Shown here one piece after another: positions 12,820-20,446 of a stretch of 20,630 bases of DNA (within the stretch, counting starts at the first letter, position 1; each line of letters opens with the position of its first letter). The stretch is from assembly GCA_964503715.1 (NCBI GenBank), contig CAZDAD010000014.1:1-20630 (forward strand), read 5' to 3'. Position numbers and translations under genes: made by a program. The notes beneath the pieces are model-generated. The model saw only the letters and a list, made by a program, of their open reading frames with translations, was not told the origin of the DNA and made no database searches. This DNA comes from JARIHD01 sp964503715. Lineage in GTDB: Bacteria > Patescibacteriota > Saccharimonadia > Saccharimonadales > UBA4665.

Positions 12820-13491
12820 ATGAAAAGAATCTTCAACGATCGACGTGGCATTATCAATCCTCTTGTGCCTGCGCTTATTAGCCTAATAGTTTTGTTTCTG
12901 ATTTCGGCTGGTTTTGCGGGTTGGGCCTACATGGACAGGGGTCATTACAAAAATGATGCCGATTCTATTGCCGCCACAGCCGTCGATAAGGCTACAAAGA
13001 AAGTACAGGCCGCCGAAGCCGAAAAGTATGCCGAAGCCGAAAAGAAGCCTTACGATCGCTATGTCGGGCCAGGTGCCTTCGGCAATATTACTGTCAGTTA
13101 TCCCAAGACCTGGAGCGCTTATGTCATCGAGAATCAAACTGGCGGTAGCCCCGTCAGTGGTTACTTCAACCCAGGTTTTGTCCCTAGTGTTCAAAGCCAA
13201 AGTAACTCTTTTGCCACTCGTGTAGAGCTAGTTAGGACCTCATACGACAGTGTCCTAAACCAGTTCAAGAGCAATATTCAGCAGCGCAAAGTCACGGCCG
13301 CACCATATGTGTTGCCTAAGGTTCCCAACGTTGTTGGTACTCGCATTGATGGCCAGATTACTCCCACCAAACAGGGTACGATGATTGTTTTGCCATTACG
13401 AGACATGACCTTAAAGATATGGACTGAGTCCAATGATTTTAAGGCTGACCTAGAGACTCATATTTTGCCAAATCTGACTTTCCAACCATAA
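12820..13491 (+). CDS. Membrane-anchored extracytoplasmic protein of unknown function
   Basis: 223 residues. The basic N-terminus MKRIFNDRRGIINP and one TM (about 15-38) are followed by an Ala/Lys/Glu-rich helical stalk (about 45-75, with the repeat KYAEAEK) and a globular outer domain (about 80-223) that begins GNITVSYPKTWSAYVIEN. The YPKTW opening recalls small PsbP/Mog1-like folds found in secreted lipoproteins, but I do not assign it firmly. No enzyme motif is visible. There is no Shine-Dalgarno; TAACAT (12805-12810) lies 9 nt before the ATG with TTGCTT 18 bp upstream, a possible near-leaderless promoter, so it is probably transcribed by itself. Confidence 0.7.
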   Translation: MKRIFNDRRGIINPLVPALISLIVLFLISAGFAGWAYMDRGHYKNDADSIAATAVDKATKKVQAAEAEKYAEAEKKPYDRYVGPGAFGNITVSYPKTWSAYVIENQTGGSPVSGYFNPGFVPSVQSQSNSFATRVELVRTSYDSVLNQFKSNIQQRKVTAAPYVLPKVPNVVGTRIDGQITPTKQGTMIVLPLRDMTLKIWTESNDFKADLETHILPNLTFQP

Positions 13492-13582
13492 CTCCGCCAA
13501 CAGATTAAAATTACACAACATCTCTTTGTCGCATTGCGCATTCTGCCTTGCTATACTTTAAGTTAGGTAAGGGGGATATAAG

Positions 13583-14302
13583 GTGCAGGGGCAGAGCTCC
13601 GACCAGTCGCAAGATAAGGTTCGACTACTATGTTCAGTGGCCGAGCAGCTACGTGTATCCCTAGCAACTATGAACGCACAGGCCGAAATATGTTCTATGG
13701 CCAGTGAAGTATCTGATCAAGATTTTGATATACTCAGGCAGCACTCGGCAGTTGCACTCAACTTAGTCGATGGCTATCTGCTAGCTGCCACCGAAATTAG
13801 TGGTCAGACCCATATGGAGCTTGAGCCAGTTTCGCTGTCGGCTGTCCTAAGCGATGTTGGTAACCAACTACAATCATTCGGCAAGCTATACAATGCTCGC
13901 ATAACTGTTCGCATAGATGGTCGATATGGCCCTGTTATGGCCAACCGTGAAGCTGTTCGTCAGGCATTCTTGTCACTTGGCTATGCCTTGCTTAGTGGTT
14001 CGGCTAGAGATGATGGTCAGCTGTCGCTAACCCTAGCTCTTCACAAAACTGATCATGGCGTGACCGCGGGCTTATACAGCAACGAGGCCTACGACTTTGT
14101 CTCCGAGGATTGGAGCAGGGCTCAAAAGGCAGATACACATACACCTCGACCTTTGCGTTCCATCAGCGGTAGTGGTGCGGGCTTATTTGTCGCCGATAAT
14201 CTCATGCGATCCATGACTTCAGAACTTCAGACGGGCGTCTACAAGCGCAAAAAGGGCTTCGCCGCAACCTTTAGCCAGAGCAAGCAGCTAGCGTTCGTGT
14301 AA
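13583..14302 (+). CDS. Degenerate sensor histidine kinase (probable pseudokinase, no input domain)
   Basis: 239 residues with a dimerisation helix pair (about 13-85) and a GHKL-type ATPase fold (about 105-235) but no sensor or membrane segment. In the H-box, VAEQLRVSL aligns to the usual SHELRTPL, so the phosphorylated His is replaced by Glu21. In the N-box, RQAFLSLGYALLSGS lacks the Mg-binding Asn of xxLLxNAxKYS, and the G1 DxGxG motif is missing (GLYSNEAYDF). The G2-like loop GSGAGLFVADNLM is kept. It probably neither autophosphorylates nor hydrolyses ATP normally and may act as a binding or scaffold protein. The GTG start at 13583 has AAGGGGGA at 13569-13576. The stop overlaps the next start by 1 base (TAATG). 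Confidence 0.8.
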   Translation: MQGQSSDQSQDKVRLLCSVAEQLRVSLATMNAQAEICSMASEVSDQDFDILRQHSAVALNLVDGYLLAATEISGQTHMELEPVSLSAVLSDVGNQLQSFGKLYNARITVRIDGRYGPVMANREAVRQAFLSLGYALLSGSARDDGQLSLTLALHKTDHGVTAGLYSNEAYDFVSEDWSRAQKADTHTPRPLRSISGSGAGLFVADNLMRSMTSELQTGVYKRKKGFAATFSQSKQLAFV

Positions 14303-14739
14303 TGGCCAAGATACTTCTTATTGAGCCCGAAGAGACTATCGCTCGTGCCTATTGCCGTGCCCTCGAGACTGACGGCCATAGTATTAGACACGCTCTTTCT
14401 GCCCAGGTGGCCGTTGGTAGTCTCGATGAACATATGCCCGACCTGGTTATTTTGGATTTACAGCTTGCCGATCATGATGGCGTAGAATTTTTACATGAGT
14501 TTTCATCTTACAGCGAGTGGCGCCACATACCTGTAATTATCAACAGTTTTTTGCGGCCCGACAGAAAAGAACCGCACTTTAGGCTGCTTAAGCGTGACTT
14601 CAATATAGTTAGTATTTTGTACAAGCCCGAGCTTAGGCTGGAGGCCCTTAGGCGTGAAGTAAATCGGGCATTTAGACCCAATAATTTTGATACAACTAAC
14701 GTTTTTAAGCAGTCTGGCGACAGCGAGCCTCAGCAATGA
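14302..14739 (+). CDS. Receiver-domain response regulator with altered acidic pocket
   Basis: 145 residues, one receiver domain plus a short tail. The phosphoacceptor Asp is kept in LVILDLQLADHDGVEF (in the expected place), as are Ser in VIINSF and Lys in LYKPE. The acidic pocket reads IEPEET, where the usual second Asp (as in VVEDDE) is Pro, which should weaken Mg binding and phosphorylation. It is encoded directly after the degenerate kinase and overlaps recO by 4 bases (ATGA at 14736-14739). The pair probably works by phosphate-independent contacts, or the receiver is phosphorylated by another kinase. There is no DNA-binding output domain. Confidence 0.82.
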   Translation: MAKILLIEPEETIARAYCRALETDGHSIRHALSAQVAVGSLDEHMPDLVILDLQLADHDGVEFLHEFSSYSEWRHIPVIINSFLRPDRKEPHFRLLKRDFNIVSILYKPELRLEALRREVNRAFRPNNFDTTNVFKQSGDSEPQQ

Positions 14740-15431
14740 ACCAAAAACTTACCAAGGCAATCGTTCTTAGCCGAATCAACTACGGCGAAGCTGACAGAAT
14801 AATCACTGTGCTAACTCCAGATAGCGGTAAGCTAACTCTAATAGCTAAGGGTGTGCGAAAATCTACCTCCAAGCTGGCGGGTGGTATCGAACTTTTTAGT
14901 GAGAGTGAGATTGGCTATATCGAGGGCCGCAGCGGTGGCATGGGCACTCTGACGACATCGAGGCTCATTAAATATTACGACAACATAGTCAAAAACTTAG
15001 ACAGAACGACCCAAGGGTACGAGTATATTAGGCTGTTGAACAAGATTACAGAGGATATAACTGATGCTGCCGAGTATGATTTACTTAGGAGAGTTTTTGC
15101 TTCGCTGGACGATTTTTCGATTGCGCTCGACCTAGTTCAGGCATGGTTCCTAGCCCAGCTTTTGCACCACAATGGCTCGCAGCCTAATCTTGACCAGACT
15201 AACAATGGCGAGGCTCTTAGCGAAAAGAGCCAGTACAAGTTTGATATAGATAGTATGTCATTATTCGAGTCAGATACTGGCCAATTAGACAAAAACCATA
15301 TCAAGCTTTTGCGTCTGCTTTTTGCTGACACTACACCCAAACAACTCAACTCAATCAGCGGTCTAAAAGATATACTTTCTGAGGTCGCACCTCTTGTACT
15401 TGCTATGCAGCGCACCTATCTTAGGGTATAA
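14736..15431 (+). CDS. recO: DNA repair protein RecO
   Basis: 231 residues. The N-terminal OB-fold begins KLTKAIVLSRINYGEADRIITVLTPDSGKLTLIAKGVRKSTSKLAGGIELFSESE, the RecO signature. An all-helical C-terminal domain follows (GYEYIRLLNKITEDITDAAEYDLLRRVFASLDDF). There are no cysteines at all, so the zinc-finger seen in many RecO proteins is absent, as it is in E. coli. RecO, with RecR, loads RecA onto SSB-covered DNA. It overlaps the upstream receiver gene by 4 bases, tying recO expression to the two signalling genes. Confidence 0.93.
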   Translation: MNQKLTKAIVLSRINYGEADRIITVLTPDSGKLTLIAKGVRKSTSKLAGGIELFSESEIGYIEGRSGGMGTLTTSRLIKYYDNIVKNLDRTTQGYEYIRLLNKITEDITDAAEYDLLRRVFASLDDFSIALDLVQAWFLAQLLHHNGSQPNLDQTNNGEALSEKSQYKFDIDSMSLFESDTGQLDKNHIKLLRLLFADTTPKQLNSISGLKDILSEVAPLVLAMQRTYLRV

Positions 15432-15432
15432 T
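15427..15432 (+). promoter_or_regulatory. Candidate -10 box for glyS
   Basis: A perfect TATAAT overlaps the recO stop codon. The leader to the glyS ATG at 15470 would be about 30 nt and contains AAGGAAAC as a ribosome-binding site. A clear -35 at 16-18 bp is not seen. Confidence 0.35.
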
Positions 15433-15469
15433 CCCGAAGAGAATCATTGAGAATTATAAGGAAACGAAA

Positions 15470-16813
15470 ATGAGCGACTTTAGCCTCGAAGACATTGCAT
15501 CACTAGCCAAACGCCGTGGTTTTATTTATCAGGGATCCGATGTCTATGGCGGTCTGAGCGGCACTTGGGACTATGGTCCGTTGGGCGTTGCCCTCAAACG
15601 TAACCTTATGCAACTTTGGTGGAAGATGTTTGTTGAGCAGCGTGATGACATGTATGGCGTTGACGCGGCCATACTGATGAACCAAAAAGTCTGGCAGGCA
15701 AGTGGACATGTCGATACTTTCGTTGACCCACTTTGCGAGGACACTGTCAACCACCGTCGCTACAGGACTGATCACATACTCAAAGACAATGGCATCAGGC
15801 CTGATGGTATGAACATGTCTCAGATGGATGACGCCATAAAGGCCAACGGTATCAAGAGTCCCGATGGCAATCCACTTAGTGCCTCAAAGACGTTCAATAT
15901 GATGTTTACAACCCACGTTGGTGCCACTCACGATGACGCATCGATCAGTTATCTCAGGCCCGAGACGGCACAGGGTATTTTCACAAACTTCAAAAATGTT
16001 GTCGATAACTTCTATCCTGACTTGCCGTTTGGTATTGCCCAGCAGGGCAAGGCTTTCCGCAACGAAATTAGTCCGCGTGACTTCGTATTTCGTTCCCGTG
16101 AATTTGAACAAATGGAAATTGAATATTTCATCAACCCCGAAAATTGGGAAGCCGAATTCGAGAAATGGGTGAACTTATGTAAGGATTGGTTCAAGGCTCT
16201 TGGTTTGCCCGCGGATAAGGTGCATGATCTTGAGGTGCCCGCCGAAGACCGTGCCCACTACAGCAAGCGAACTATTGACTTTGAGTTTGATTATCCGATA
16301 GGTCGTGAGGAACTAATGGGTCTGGCCTACAGGACTGACTTTGACCTCGGCAACATTCAGCGTGTCAGTGGCAAGTCCATGGAGTATACCGTCAAAGGTA
16401 CCACCGACAGGTTCGTACCTCACGTAATCGAACCATCATTCGGTGTCGAACGTGCTATTATGGCAGTGCTTTGCAGCGCTTATCGCCAGGACGAGATAAA
16501 CGGCGAAAAGCGCCTCTATCTGGCGCTACCAGAGCATTTAGCGCCAGTTCGTTATGCGGTATCACCGCTACTCAAGAATAAGCCTGAACTAGTAGCCAAA
16601 GCCCAAGAAGTTTACCGTGGTCTCAAGCAAAAGTACGGCAATGTCATGTGGGACGACAACGGCAATATTGGTAAACGCTACCGCCGCCAAGACGAAATCG
16701 GTACGCCGCACTGCGTCGTAATCGACTTCGATACGCTAGAAGATGATACCGTTACTGTCCGTGATCGTGACACCGCTCAGCAGCAGCGTATCAAAATCAA
16801 TGATTTGATTTGA
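15470..16813 (+). CDS. glyS: Glycyl-tRNA synthetase (dimeric, single-chain type)
   Basis: 447 residues of the alpha2, eukaryote-like type, encoded by one gene and not as separate GlyQ/GlyS chains. Visible: SLAKRRGFIYQGSDVYGGLSGTWDYGPLG at the N-terminus, the RPETAQGIFTNFKN motif, class II motif 2 FRNEISPRDFVFRSREFEQMEIEYF, motif 3 near EPSFGVERAIMAVL, and the anticodon-binding domain (about 345-447, ending RDRDTAQQQRIKI). It attaches glycine to tRNA(Gly). The ATG at 15470 has AAGGAAAC 6 nt upstream. Length is typical of bacterial members of this type. Confidence 0.96.
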   Translation: MSDFSLEDIASLAKRRGFIYQGSDVYGGLSGTWDYGPLGVALKRNLMQLWWKMFVEQRDDMYGVDAAILMNQKVWQASGHVDTFVDPLCEDTVNHRRYRTDHILKDNGIRPDGMNMSQMDDAIKANGIKSPDGNPLSASKTFNMMFTTHVGATHDDASISYLRPETAQGIFTNFKNVVDNFYPDLPFGIAQQGKAFRNEISPRDFVFRSREFEQMEIEYFINPENWEAEFEKWVNLCKDWFKALGLPADKVHDLEVPAEDRAHYSKRTIDFEFDYPIGREELMGLAYRTDFDLGNIQRVSGKSMEYTVKGTTDRFVPHVIEPSFGVERAIMAVLCSAYRQDEINGEKRLYLALPEHLAPVRYAVSPLLKNKPELVAKAQEVYRGLKQKYGNVMWDDNGNIGKRYRRQDEIGTPHCVVIDFDTLEDDTVTVRDRDTAQQQRIKINDLI

Positions 16814-16852
16814 GTTTTGAATTTTACAGCAGTATGTAGCAAGGTTTTCGAG

Positions 16853-16887
16853 TAGAATGTCTATATAGCTATATTCAGGGGGACTTT
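16853..16887 (+). promoter_or_regulatory. -10-like box, 12-bp palindrome and AGGGGGA site before the DUF4868-like gene
   Basis: TAGAAT (16853-16858) is a 5/6 match to a -10. A 12-bp palindrome ATATAGCTATAT (16863-16874) covers the expected transcription start, as an operator could. AGGGGGA (16877-16883) lies 4 nt before the ATG. No -35 at good spacing is seen. Confidence 0.35.
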
Positions 16888-17922
16888 ATGGAAGATGAGC
16901 TGAAGCAGGCTCCAGCGACTGCAGTACAAAACAGCCAGGACGACAATCAAGAGGACGGCTACGAACCCGTCGATATCTTTGCTTGGGCAAATAACCTATA
17001 TCAGTACAAGAAGCAGCTCAAGGTAGAGGTCTTTTTGATTAACCGCAACAACGTGCTGTATTCGACTAAAATGACCGAGGACTTGCAGAAACAGCTGCTG
17101 CCGTTGTTCATTACTAACCTAGCTGACGATGTTCTAGCTGGTGCCGCCGAGGGTATGGTCGTACGTGGCTTCGAGGATGCCGAAGAAGAGGACAATGTTT
17201 TGCAGCGTACTCGTTGGGAGAATGTCGAGAAGCTAACAGAAGTCTTATATTGGATAAATACTCAAGAACATGAGATCCAACAGTTCTCCGATGAAGAACA
17301 CGATCTTAAGCGCCTCAAGGCCGTCATGGCTCGCTGTACTCACCCCGGTACTGACGATCCGTTCTATGTTATCAAGGCTTTACCACGAGCTCAGCTGATG
17401 AAGGGCGAAGGATCCTGGATAGTCAAAGAAAAGCAATTCTCTCCCATGAAAGATGAAGTTGCCCTCAAAGTCCCTGCTGATAACCAACTGCTGATAGTTG
17501 GCGAAGATTTGTTTGTATTCAATCAGAGTAAGCTTAGTTCGCTATTCGGCTATGACGCCAAAAAGAACAGTATTGCTGCCAAGAAAGTCCTGCTGATTGA
17601 GCAGTATTTTCGTCTCGTATTCCCAGAAGGTGAGGATATGCAGACTATGGTCAAAGGCAATAAGCAGTTAATAAACAAACTACAAAATATTGAAGTAACC
17701 GACCAAATTAAGCAGGGTGACTTAGTTAGCCATGGCGAGGAATTGGGCGTCGAGCTGATGACCGATCCAAGCGGGGCTATCATAATCGAGTCACCCAAGG
17801 ACTTTGCCAAGTTTGTTAATCTACTAAATGATGATTATGTAGAGTCTTCACTGACTGGACAACGATACGAGATTCGCAGCAAACGTCCGCTCAAAATTAA
17901 ATCAGACGAAGACGAAGCCTAG
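16888..17922 (+). CDS. DUF4868-like acidic protein, possibly related to KwaB of the Kiwa anti-phage system
   Basis: 344 residues, strongly acidic, with low-complexity ends and no TM or signal peptide. An N-terminal domain (about 25-125; KVEVFLINRNNVLYSTKM) precedes a longer domain (about 135-335) that fits DUF4868: YVIKALPRAQL, LKVPADNQLLIVGEDLFVFNQSKLSSLFGY, and the C-terminal LNDDYVESSLTGQRYEIRSK (313-332), which resembles the family's closing motif. KwaB, a DUF4868 protein, works with membrane protein KwaA in Kiwa defence. No KwaA gene is adjacent: glyS lies upstream and a Pif1 helicase 40 bp downstream. The family call is by eye and moderately sure; a defence role is inference, and a housekeeping nucleoid or DNA-binding role is also possible. 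Confidence 0.6.
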   Translation: MEDELKQAPATAVQNSQDDNQEDGYEPVDIFAWANNLYQYKKQLKVEVFLINRNNVLYSTKMTEDLQKQLLPLFITNLADDVLAGAAEGMVVRGFEDAEEEDNVLQRTRWENVEKLTEVLYWINTQEHEIQQFSDEEHDLKRLKAVMARCTHPGTDDPFYVIKALPRAQLMKGEGSWIVKEKQFSPMKDEVALKVPADNQLLIVGEDLFVFNQSKLSSLFGYDAKKNSIAAKKVLLIEQYFRLVFPEGEDMQTMVKGNKQLINKLQNIEVTDQIKQGDLVSHGEELGVELMTDPSGAIIIESPKDFAKFVNLLNDDYVESSLTGQRYEIRSKRPLKIKSDEDEA

Positions 17923-17940
17923 CAAACCACTTGGCTTGCT
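17921..17940 (+). other. Hairpin between the DUF4868-like and Pif1-like genes
   Basis: AGCAA (17921-17925) pairs with TTGCT (17936-17940), and CC/GG can extend it across an ACTT loop. It starts inside the TAG stop (17920-17922). No T-run follows, so read-through to the helicase gene is expected. Confidence 0.25.
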
Positions 17941-17962
17941 GGATTAATATGAGGCTAGATTG

Positions 17963-19231
17963 ATGACTCAAGAAGATGCACTGGCTATACTCCAGTCAGG
18001 GCAGTCAGTCCTGCTGACTGGTGCAGCAGGCACTGGTAAGACGTATGTGCTTAGGGAGTTCATCAAGCGGTCTCGCACTGACGGCAAGAGTTTGGCCGTG
18101 ACTGCTACTACTGGTTTGGCGGCCACGCATCTGCACGGTACAACAGTCCACTCTTGGGCGGGGATAGGTGTGCACGACAGTATAAATAAGCATATGCTTG
18201 AAGCCATTGGCAAGACTCGTCGTGAACTAATCTCCAAAGCCGATATCTTAATTATTGATGAGATATCGATGCTGCATGATTTTCGTCTTGATATGATAGA
18301 CGAAGTGTTGCGTCATGTGCGCGAAGACGATAGCCCGTTTGGTGGTCTACAGGTTGTGCTTTGTGGGGATTTCTTCCAGCTGCCGCCCGTCAATCGGTCA
18401 GGCAGTCGGCAGGGCAGTTTCGTCACAAATTCGCAGGTTTGGTTAAAAAATGTGTTCAATGTATGTTATCTTGAGGAACAATATCGACAGAGGTCAGATC
18501 AAACATACACCGCAATTTTGAACGGTATCAGGGCAGGGGTAATGACTCGTCAGGAGCTCGAAAAGCTCAAGGCTCGAGCAGATGCTACGGACGATCCATT
18601 TACTATGAGGACAAGATTGCTGACTACCAATGCTAATGTTGATGAAGTTAACGAAGACAAGCTAGATCAGATAGAAGGCGAACTACATGAGTACGACATG
18701 TCGTCTCATGGGCCTAAACAATATGTTGAACAGCTCAAGAAATCTTGCCTTGCACCAGAGTTACTGAGGCTCAAAATTGGAGCACAAGTTATGTGCATCA
18801 AGAATTCGCCTGATAAGCGTTACGTGAATGGTAGCCTTGGTCAGGTAATTGGCTTTGAGCCATTGACCAGTAATCCTATTATCGAGCTATCGAACGGCCG
18901 AGAGGTGGTGATGCACGAAGAAACGTGGGAACTGATGGATGGAGACAAGAAGCGTGCTAGTATTGTTCAGCTACCCCTTAGGCTGGCCTGGGCAATTACC
19001 GTTCACAAGAGTCAGGGGATGACGCTTGACGCTGCTAGAATTGATCTCGGTAATGCATTCGTTGAAGGTATGGGGTATGTTGCTTTGTCTCGAGTTAGGG
19101 GTCTGAAGCACCTGATTCTAGACGGCCTCAATAATATGGCGCTGCGAGTAAGCCCTGAGGCCAAAGCCCTAGACCAAGAACTGCGCAAAATGAGCAAAAA
19201 AACACTCGACCAACACAAAGGGTTGGTATAA
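17963..19231 (+). CDS. Pif1-like SF1B DNA helicase
   Basis: 422 residues from the ATG at 17963; an in-frame TTG at 17960 is less likely, since GAGG at 17951-17954 suits the ATG spacing better. Motifs in order: Walker A LLTGAAGTGKT (17-27), ATTGLAATHLHGTTVHSWAGIG (motif Ia region, typical of Pif1), Walker B ILIIDEISML, motif III QVVLCGDFFQLPPV, EEQYRQ, and the C-terminal AITVHKSQGMTLDAARIDL with VALSRVRG (motifs V and VI). Pif1 helicases move 5' to 3' and unwind forks, RNA-DNA hybrids and G-quadruplexes. It is short and lacks extra domains. It lies 40 bp after the DUF4868-like gene. Confidence 0.93.
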   Translation: MTQEDALAILQSGQSVLLTGAAGTGKTYVLREFIKRSRTDGKSLAVTATTGLAATHLHGTTVHSWAGIGVHDSINKHMLEAIGKTRRELISKADILIIDEISMLHDFRLDMIDEVLRHVREDDSPFGGLQVVLCGDFFQLPPVNRSGSRQGSFVTNSQVWLKNVFNVCYLEEQYRQRSDQTYTAILNGIRAGVMTRQELEKLKARADATDDPFTMRTRLLTTNANVDEVNEDKLDQIEGELHEYDMSSHGPKQYVEQLKKSCLAPELLRLKIGAQVMCIKNSPDKRYVNGSLGQVIGFEPLTSNPIIELSNGREVVMHEETWELMDGDKKRASIVQLPLRLAWAITVHKSQGMTLDAARIDLGNAFVEGMGYVALSRVRGLKHLILDGLNNMALRVSPEAKALDQELRKMSKKTLDQHKGLV

Positions 19232-19242
19232 TAGACAATTAG
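19224..19242 (+). promoter_or_regulatory. Extended -10 promoter overlapping the helicase stop
   Basis: TG-G-TATAAT (19224-19232) is an extended -10 whose TATAAT overlaps the helicase stop codon; the PHP gene ATG is 10 nt further. A dyad ACCAAC/GTTGGT (19209-19214 and 19222-19227) flanks it on the upstream side. There is no Shine-Dalgarno. TATAATAGAC also precedes the gene at 9873. Confidence 0.45.
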
Positions 19243-19896
19243 ATGAAGGTAGATTTTCATACTCACTCGATTGCGTCTCCCGATGGTTCTTTGACTTTGG
19301 CAGATTATCGGCAAGCGCTTGACTTAGGCTCGCTCGACTACATCGCAATAACAGATCACAATACTACCGCTTTTGCTAGTTATGCCCAAAAAGAATTAGG
19401 TGATAGGATCATCATTGGTGAGGAGATTACCACCAAAGAAGGCGAACTTATAGGCCTGTTCCTAAAACAGCCTATCCAAAAGGGTCTTTCAGCCCGTGAA
19501 ACGGCAAATTCTATTCATGCCCAAGGAGGATTAGTGTATGTTCCTCATCCTTTCGAAACTGTCCGTAAGGGTATAACTCTAGCGACACTCAATGCTATAG
19601 CTGACATTGTAGATATTATCGAGACCCACAATGGTAGGGCAGTTTTTCAGAACTTTACAAAACAGGCTGTTGCCTGGTCAAGGGCGCATAACGTGCCTGC
19701 GGCTGCGGGCAGCGACAGCCATGGCCGACATGGCTGGGGGCGAACTTATTCCTTGCTGAACGGTGAGGGCAGATTAACCCCAAAAAATCTCTGCGAGCGT
19801 CTTGGTGGTGCTACCCTCAAACGTCAAACACCTAGTGCCATGGCGCTAATTTACCCCAAGCTCAACAGAGTACGCAAGCGAGTTGGACATGCTTGA
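19243..19896 (+). CDS. PHP-domain metal-dependent phosphoesterase
   Basis: 217 residues. The metal ligands of the PHP fold are visible: H6 and H8 (DFHTHS), D14, D38-H39 (ITDHN), E60/E61, H102 (YVPHPFE), E127-x-H129-N (IIETHN) and D158-x-H160 (GSDSHGRHG). The family includes histidinol phosphatase, polymerase proofreading domains and the RNase AM/YciV type that degrades short RNAs and 3',5'-bisphosphorylated nucleotides. No polymerase domain is attached, so a free-standing phosphatase or exonuclease is likely; substrate cannot be told. It sits between the helicase and the CarS-like gene, and overlaps the latter by 8 bases. Confidence 0.88.
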   Translation: MKVDFHTHSIASPDGSLTLADYRQALDLGSLDYIAITDHNTTAFASYAQKELGDRIIIGEEITTKEGELIGLFLKQPIQKGLSARETANSIHAQGGLVYVPHPFETVRKGITLATLNAIADIVDIIETHNGRAVFQNFTKQAVAWSRAHNVPAAAGSDSHGRHGWGRTYSLLNGEGRLTPKNLCERLGGATLKRQTPSAMALIYPKLNRVRKRVGHA

Positions 19897-20446
19897 GTAC
19901 ATTATTTTTGCTTTGTGGTTTTTCTTGCCCGCAGGCGTTGCCAATGTAGTGCCAATTTTTGCTGCCAAGCTATCGCCGCTACAACAGTTTGATGCACCTA
20001 TGGATTTTGGAAAGAGCTGGCGTGGTAAGCGGATATTCGGTGCTCACAAAACTTGGCGTGGGCTGATAGCTGGGATTATCTTTGCGACTGTGGCGCTGGC
20101 CATGCAACAGTATCTTGTCAGAGAGCTAGGCTGGTTTAGTCATTTTAGCGACAGGGTTGATTACACCACGCTGCCGACCTTGGTGGTCGGACCGCTGTTT
20201 GCTATTGGAGCACTCGGTGGTGATGCCCTTGAGAGTTTCTTCAAACGACAGTTTGACATCAAACCAGGCGATGGCTGGTTCCCATTTGACCAAACCGACT
20301 ACATTATTGGCGGTGCGATTGCCACATTGCCTTTTGTCAATCTCAGCCTGTTGCAATATCTCTGGTTACTCCTGATATGGGTGTTGATTCACATCGCCTC
20401 GACCGTTATAGGCTATTTTTTCGGGCTCAAGGATAAGCCTATCTGA
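19889..20446 (+). CDS. CarS-like CDP-lipid synthase (CDP-archaeol synthase family)
   Basis: 185 residues from the ATG at 19889; a TTG at 19883 is also in frame. Four to five TM segments are present. The family motifs are GAHKTWRGLIAG (51-62), GGDALESFFKRQFDIKPGDGWFPFDQTDYIIGG (110-142), with conserved Asp112, Asp128, Asp134 and Asp137. In archaea CarS transfers CMP from CTP to unsaturated archaetidic acid; the bacterial counterpart CdsA makes CDP-diacylglycerol. Here the archaeal-type sequence is found in a bacterium. It could activate phosphatidic acid, perhaps from lipids taken from a host. It overlaps PHP (8 bases) and the yvcK start (1 base). Confidence 0.85.
   Translation: MLEYIIFALWFFLPAGVANVVPIFAAKLSPLQQFDAPMDFGKSWRGKRIFGAHKTWRGLIAGIIFATVALAMQQYLVRELGWFSHFSDRVDYTTLPTLVVGPLFAIGALGGDALESFFKRQFDIKPGDGWFPFDQTDYIIGGAIATLPFVNLSLLQYLWLLLIWVLIHIASTVIGYFFGLKDKPI

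Noticed and set aside
13583..14739. Ordinary two-component system
   Set aside because: The kinase lacks the phospho-His and N-box Asn and the receiver lacks one acidic pocket residue, so standard phosphotransfer between them is unlikely.
17960..17962. TTG as start of the Pif1-like gene
   Set aside because: The ATG at 17963 adds only one codon difference and is better spaced from GAGG at 17951-17954.
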